From the NCBI GenBank assembly GCA_023150475.1, contig JAKLKU010000005.1, forward strand, positions 62,001-126,000: a stretch of DNA of 64,000 nucleotides, written 5' to 3'. The notes beneath the pieces were generated by a model, which had not been told where the DNA came from, did no database searches, and was given only the letters and a program-made list of their open reading frames with translations. The first letter of the stretch is position 1; each line of letters starts with the position of its first letter. Both the position numbers and the translations under genes were made by a program. The stretch is from Planctomycetota bacterium (GTDB taxonomy: Bacteria > Planctomycetota > UBA1135 > GCA-002686595). Positions 60,760 through 64,000 of the stretch are shown here, one piece after another.

Positions 60760-61335
60760 ATGACGGAGCTCGCGACGAGCTTCGAGGTCGCGCTGCCCGC
60801 GTGGCTCAGGACGAGCGCGCGGAGTTCACCGTCGCGCATCGCCGAACGCGCGCGCCGCATGGCATTCGTGCTCGCTCTCGCCGAGCGCAACGTGCGCGAG
60901 CAGAGCGGCGGTCCGTTCGCCGCGGCGGTGTTCGAGCGCGACACGGGCGAGCTCGTTTCGGTCGGCGTCAACGTCGTGGTCGCGTCCGGGCAATCGCTCG
61001 CGCACGCCGAAGTCGTCGCGTTGGCGCTCGCGGAGCGCTCCCTCGGCACGTTCGAGCTCGGGGATCGTGACTTGGAGCTCGTGACCAGCGCGGAACCGTG
61101 CGTGCTGTGCCTCGGCGCCGTGCACTGGTCGGGCGTGCGCGCGCTCGTGATCGGCGCGCGCGACGAGGACGTGCGCGCGATCGGCTTCGACGAAGGTCCG
61201 AAGCCGGCCGACTGGATCGCCGAGTTCGCCCGCCGCGGCGTCCACGTCGAACGCGACGTCGAACGCGAAGACGCGTGCCGAGTCCTCGCGCTCTACGTCG
61301 ACCTCGGCGGCCCGCTCTACAACGCGACGGCGTGA
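60760..61335 (+). CDS. Cytidine/deoxycytidylate deaminase-family (nucleoside deaminase)
   Basis: A 191-residue zinc deaminase of the CDA superfamily. The zinc site is complete: SLAHAEVVALALAERS (H-A-E, with the catalytic Glu) and SAEPCVLCLGAVHWSGVRAL (P-C-x-x-C). GPFAAAVFERDTGELVSVG is the family's first strand pair. The arrangement matches guanine/tRNA-adenosine-type deaminases (TadA/GuaD group). Substrate uncertain. Ends just before the convergent FG-GAP gene. Confidence 0.88.
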   Translation: MTELATSFEVALPAWLRTSARSSPSRIAERARRMAFVLALAERNVREQSGGPFAAAVFERDTGELVSVGVNVVVASGQSLAHAEVVALALAERSLGTFELGDRDLELVTSAEPCVLCLGAVHWSGVRALVIGARDEDVRAIGFDEGPKPADWIAEFARRGVHVERDVEREDACRVLALYVDLGGPLYNATA

Positions 61336-61345
61336 CCGCGATGGA

Positions 61346-63919
61346 TCACGGACACAAGTGGAAGGCGAGCGCGTCGCTCAACTGCCGATCTTGCGGTGGC
61401 GCGAAATCGGTGTCGATGCCCCACCACTGCGCGTAGACCGCGGTGCCGGGCACGCGTAGCTCGGGCCGCGGATGCGCGCCGAAGAGGCCGGCCGCGAACG
61501 CGTTGAAATCGACCGAGAACGACCCTTCGCACGGCAGCACGCCGCCGGAGTTCGAGTACAGCGTGCGGTCGATGGGCCCGGCGAGGCACAGCACGCCACC
61601 CGCGAACGGGACGTTCGCCGCGCCCGAAAGACTGTAGAGCAACGCGCCCGGCTGCTGCTCGACCGCGCCGGTGCACGTGATCACGAAACCGGACGTCGCG
61701 CTCGCGCTCGGCGTGCCGGACGAACCGATCGTCGGGTAACAACCGTCGAGGCTGACCTTGGCTTCGCAGTAGCTCCGTTGCAGACACGCGCCGAGGTTGC
61801 GCAACAGCGCCGCTCCGGCGTCGTCCGGCGTCGGCACGAGCACGTCGAGCCCTCCATCGCGGTCGAAGTCGTCGACGGTGACGTCGGCGGCGCCGAGCGG
61901 TATCTGGAAGGAGCGCACGCCTTGCAGGCCACCGACACCGTCGCCGAACGCGGCGGCGACCAGTCCACGGGACGTGTCGAGTCCCAGGACGTCGGGGTGC
62001 GTGTCGAAGTCGAAGTCCCCGATCACGAGTTCCTCGAGCGGCACCGAGAGCTCGACCGGCTTGCTCCACACGTGCGAGCCGACGGCGGTCGCGGCGTGGA
62101 TCGTCACGGAGCGTGCGCCGGTGATCGCAGCGACGTCGAGCGCGTCGTCCTCGTCGAAGTACCCCAACACGACATCCCCGGGTGAGCCGAGCGGCCACGT
62201 CTCGCTCGCGGCGAACCCGCCGTGCCCATCGCCGAGCAGGAGACGGACCTGTCCCAGGGTCGGCAACGACACCACCAAGTCCAGCGCGCCGTCACCATCC
62301 CAGTCGCCGAGGGCGGCGCCATCCTGCCAACTCCCGACCGCGATCGAGCTCGCCGGCAAGAACCCGCCGACACCGTCGGAACGCAGGAGATCGAGTGCGG
62401 AGCCCGCGACGTCCGCCGACGCGACGACAAGGTCCGGCAGCCCATCGCCATTCGTGTCTCCGACCGTGAGTTCGCAGGGATCGAAGTTGACCGTGCTCGT
62501 GCTGCCCAGCGTGAAGTTCCCCGCGCCGTCGCCGCGCAACACCCGCGCCGTGCCCGGCCCGACGCACGCGACGTCGAGAGCTCCATCGCCGTCGTAGTCG
62601 GCGGCGGCGAGCAGTCGCGGCGCGAAACCGACCGGGTAGATGCCCGTCGGCGCGAATGCCGGGCCGGTCGGGCTCGGCGAGAAGCGCACTTCGCCGGATG
62701 CGGCGTGCGCACTGACGAGATCGGGGCTCTGATCGCCGTCGAAATCGGCGGAGATCGTGGCCACCGCCGGTGCGCCGAGCCGTTGGGGGAACGTCGACTC
62801 GAACGAGCCGTGCGGACGGGCGAGGAGCGAGCACACGACCGGCCCCTCGGTGCTGGTCGTCAAGAGATCGATCCGCCCGTCCGCGTTCCGGTCGGCGGCG
62901 TGGACGACGTTCGGGGAAACGCCGGCGCGGAGCACGACCTTCGTGGCGAAGTTGCCGTGCCCGTCGCCGTTCCAGACGTCGACCGTGCGGCCGACCGTGC
63001 AGCCCACGACGACATCGAGCGCGCCGTCGGAGTCGGCGTCGGCGATCGTGATGGCGCGCGGGCCTGCGTCGACCGGCAACGTCATCCAAGTCGCGAACGC
63101 ACCCGCGCCGTTGCCGCGCAACAACGTGACGTCGTCGGAGGACTCGTTGGCGACTGCGAGATCGAGCTTGCCGTCGCCGTCGAGATCGTCGGTCGCGATC
63201 GCACGCGGGTGGAAACCGCACGCGTACGTCGTCGTCGCGGAGAATCCGCCGAGTCCATCCCCGAGCAACACGTGGACGTTGCCGCCGATCAGGCTCGTGA
63301 CGGCGAGATCGAGGTCGCCATCGGCGTCGAAGTCGGCGACCGCGGCGTCCGACGTCACCGTGCCGAGCGAAAGGACCTTCGGCGGCAGGTAGAGATCGGG
63401 ATGGGAGAGCCGCAGCGACACCCCTGGCGCGCCGATCGCCACGATGTCGAGCTTGCCGTCGCCGTCGAGGTCGGCGAGATGCAACCGCGAGTGACCCGAG
63501 AGCCCAGTGACGAGCCCAGCCGTCCAAACGAAGCCGCCGAGTCCGTTGCCGCGACGCATGGCGACGCTGAGCGGGGCCGTGTTCAGCGTGAGCAGATCGG
63601 GGTGGCCGTCCGAATCCACGTCTCCGAGCGCGCAGTCGATCCCGACCTGGAAGATCGGCACCAACAGTTTCGTTCCGAAACCGCCGAGACCGTCGCCGAG
63701 CAAGACCGTTTGGGTCGGCGAGAACGTGTCGACGGTCACCAGGTCGAGCGAGCCGTCGTGATTCACGTCGCCCAATGCGGAACCGTTGGAACCGGCCACG
63801 GCGGCCATCGCGCCGACCGGCAGCAACTCGCCGCGATAGAGCGGCTCGTCCTGGGCGGAAGCGTTCGGCGCGCCGGACGCGATCACGGTCAAGACAGCGA
63901 TCAGTTTGGGTCCAAGCAT
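61346..63919 (-). CDS. Large exported FG-GAP/VCBS repeat protein, paralogue of the 55945 gene
   Basis: An 857-residue exported protein with signal peptide (LIAVLTVIASGAPNASAQ) at ATG 63919. Calcium-loop repeats run through the protein: DVNHDGSLDLVTVD, DVDSDGHPDLLTLN, DLDGDGKLDIVAIG, DFDADGDLDLAV, DRNADGRIDLLTT, DTNGDGLPDLVVA and DFDRDGGLDVLVP. The C-terminal module begins SYCEAKVSLDGCYPTIGSSG and ends LSDALAFHLCP. Overall length and architecture match the gene at 55945-58524, so the two are duplicates with diverged repeats. Beyond its start 81 bases of promoter region remain in the window. Confidence 0.85.
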   Translation of the reverse strand: MLGPKLIAVLTVIASGAPNASAQDEPLYRGELLPVGAMAAVAGSNGSALGDVNHDGSLDLVTVDTFSPTQTVLLGDGLGGFGTKLLVPIFQVGIDCALGDVDSDGHPDLLTLNTAPLSVAMRRGNGLGGFVWTAGLVTGLSGHSRLHLADLDGDGKLDIVAIGAPGVSLRLSHPDLYLPPKVLSLGTVTSDAAVADFDADGDLDLAVTSLIGGNVHVLLGDGLGGFSATTTYACGFHPRAIATDDLDGDGKLDLAVANESSDDVTLLRGNGAGAFATWMTLPVDAGPRAITIADADSDGALDVVVGCTVGRTVDVWNGDGHGNFATKVVLRAGVSPNVVHAADRNADGRIDLLTTSTEGPVVCSLLARPHGSFESTFPQRLGAPAVATISADFDGDQSPDLVSAHAASGEVRFSPSPTGPAFAPTGIYPVGFAPRLLAAADYDGDGALDVACVGPGTARVLRGDGAGNFTLGSTSTVNFDPCELTVGDTNGDGLPDLVVASADVAGSALDLLRSDGVGGFLPASSIAVGSWQDGAALGDWDGDGALDLVVSLPTLGQVRLLLGDGHGGFAASETWPLGSPGDVVLGYFDEDDALDVAAITGARSVTIHAATAVGSHVWSKPVELSVPLEELVIGDFDFDTHPDVLGLDTSRGLVAAAFGDGVGGLQGVRSFQIPLGAADVTVDDFDRDGGLDVLVPTPDDAGAALLRNLGACLQRSYCEAKVSLDGCYPTIGSSGTPSASATSGFVITCTGAVEQQPGALLYSLSGAANVPFAGGVLCLAGPIDRTLYSNSGGVLPCEGSFSVDFNAFAAGLFGAHPRPELRVPGTAVYAQWWGIDTDFAPPQDRQLSDALAFHLCP

Positions 63920-64000
63920 GGCAGCTCCCCGACTGCTCGAGTCGGCACCTTTCGAGCATCCTAATCGCGTTCGGGGCCGGACGCGGTTCAACTCGGCGTC

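Noticed and set aside
1..64000. tRNA, rRNA or CRISPR array
   Set aside because: No cloverleaf with CCA-type end, no conserved rRNA stretch and no regularly spaced identical repeats were found by eye.

Overview
The window is GC-rich chromosomal DNA of a Gram-negative bacterium, most probably an uncultured planctomycete. Many exported proteins end in the same C-terminal module (around YC-x-AK-x-NSQGC-x-P, ending in -CP or -P), and there are FG-GAP/VCBS propellers, an outer-membrane barrel, a DUF1573 protein, a rhomboid protease and a kinase-like protein. The lineage call rests on recalled similarity, not on a search.

Bases 1-12,314 look like the right-hand part of an integrated element whose left end lies outside the window. 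It opens with a chain of tightly overlapping small genes (250-2323), then an element-encoded sigma-70 factor, two small coupled genes, a HEPN-like protein and a Myb/SANT-like DNA-binding protein followed by an intrinsic terminator. Next is a type II restriction-modification cassette: a C5-cytosine methyltransferase, a SacI-family-like endonuclease and a Vsr mismatch endonuclease interrupted by a one-base frameshift. Three possible defence or accessory genes follow (HNH-like protein, conserved unknown, P-loop ATPase), then a tyrosine integrase with three evenly spaced CGGTAGG repeats between it and the junction. The element appears to have inserted inside a chromosomal ECF sigma gene, which stops right after the LPPR of region 4. 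The hexamer GAGCTC occurs once in the element but is abundant in the flanking chromosome, which fits a SacI-like specificity.

Bases 12,315-24,754 hold the truncated sigma gene, an ABC permease-ATPase pair, an exported protein, an amidohydrolase-CIA30 fusion, and the most interesting cluster: a bufferin-like RiPP operon. It consists of a cysteine-rich exported precursor with four CX5CX5C modules in a 39-residue duplication, an MNIO (DUF692) enzyme and a DUF2063 partner, with a strong hairpin between precursor and enzyme genes. MazG and a TMEM175-like channel lie upstream.

Bases 24,755-41,707 carry an exported TolB-like propeller, queC with a coupled SMP-30-like lipoprotein, a secretin N-domain-like exported protein, an Mrp-type ATPase lacking its CxxC, a lipase-like hydrolase, a beta-barrel, a creatininase-thioesterase-metF operon, a rhomboid, a SnoaL-like protein, a gene-free stretch with a 14-bp minisatellite, and a coupled three-gene exported operon ending in DUF1573.

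Bases 41,930-64,000 carry a WD40/TPR exported protein, a benzoate-CoA-ligase-like enzyme, a HEAT protein, a probable pseudokinase, modBC without modA, a frameshifted exported gene, a glutamine cyclotransferase, a PLP enzyme, a coupled ferredoxin/possible ferritin-fold pair, two large FG-GAP proteins, a bacterioferritin, another exported protein and a nucleoside deaminase. Apart from the element the window reads as an ordinary chromosome rich in exported proteins. I saw no rRNA, tRNA or CRISPR array.
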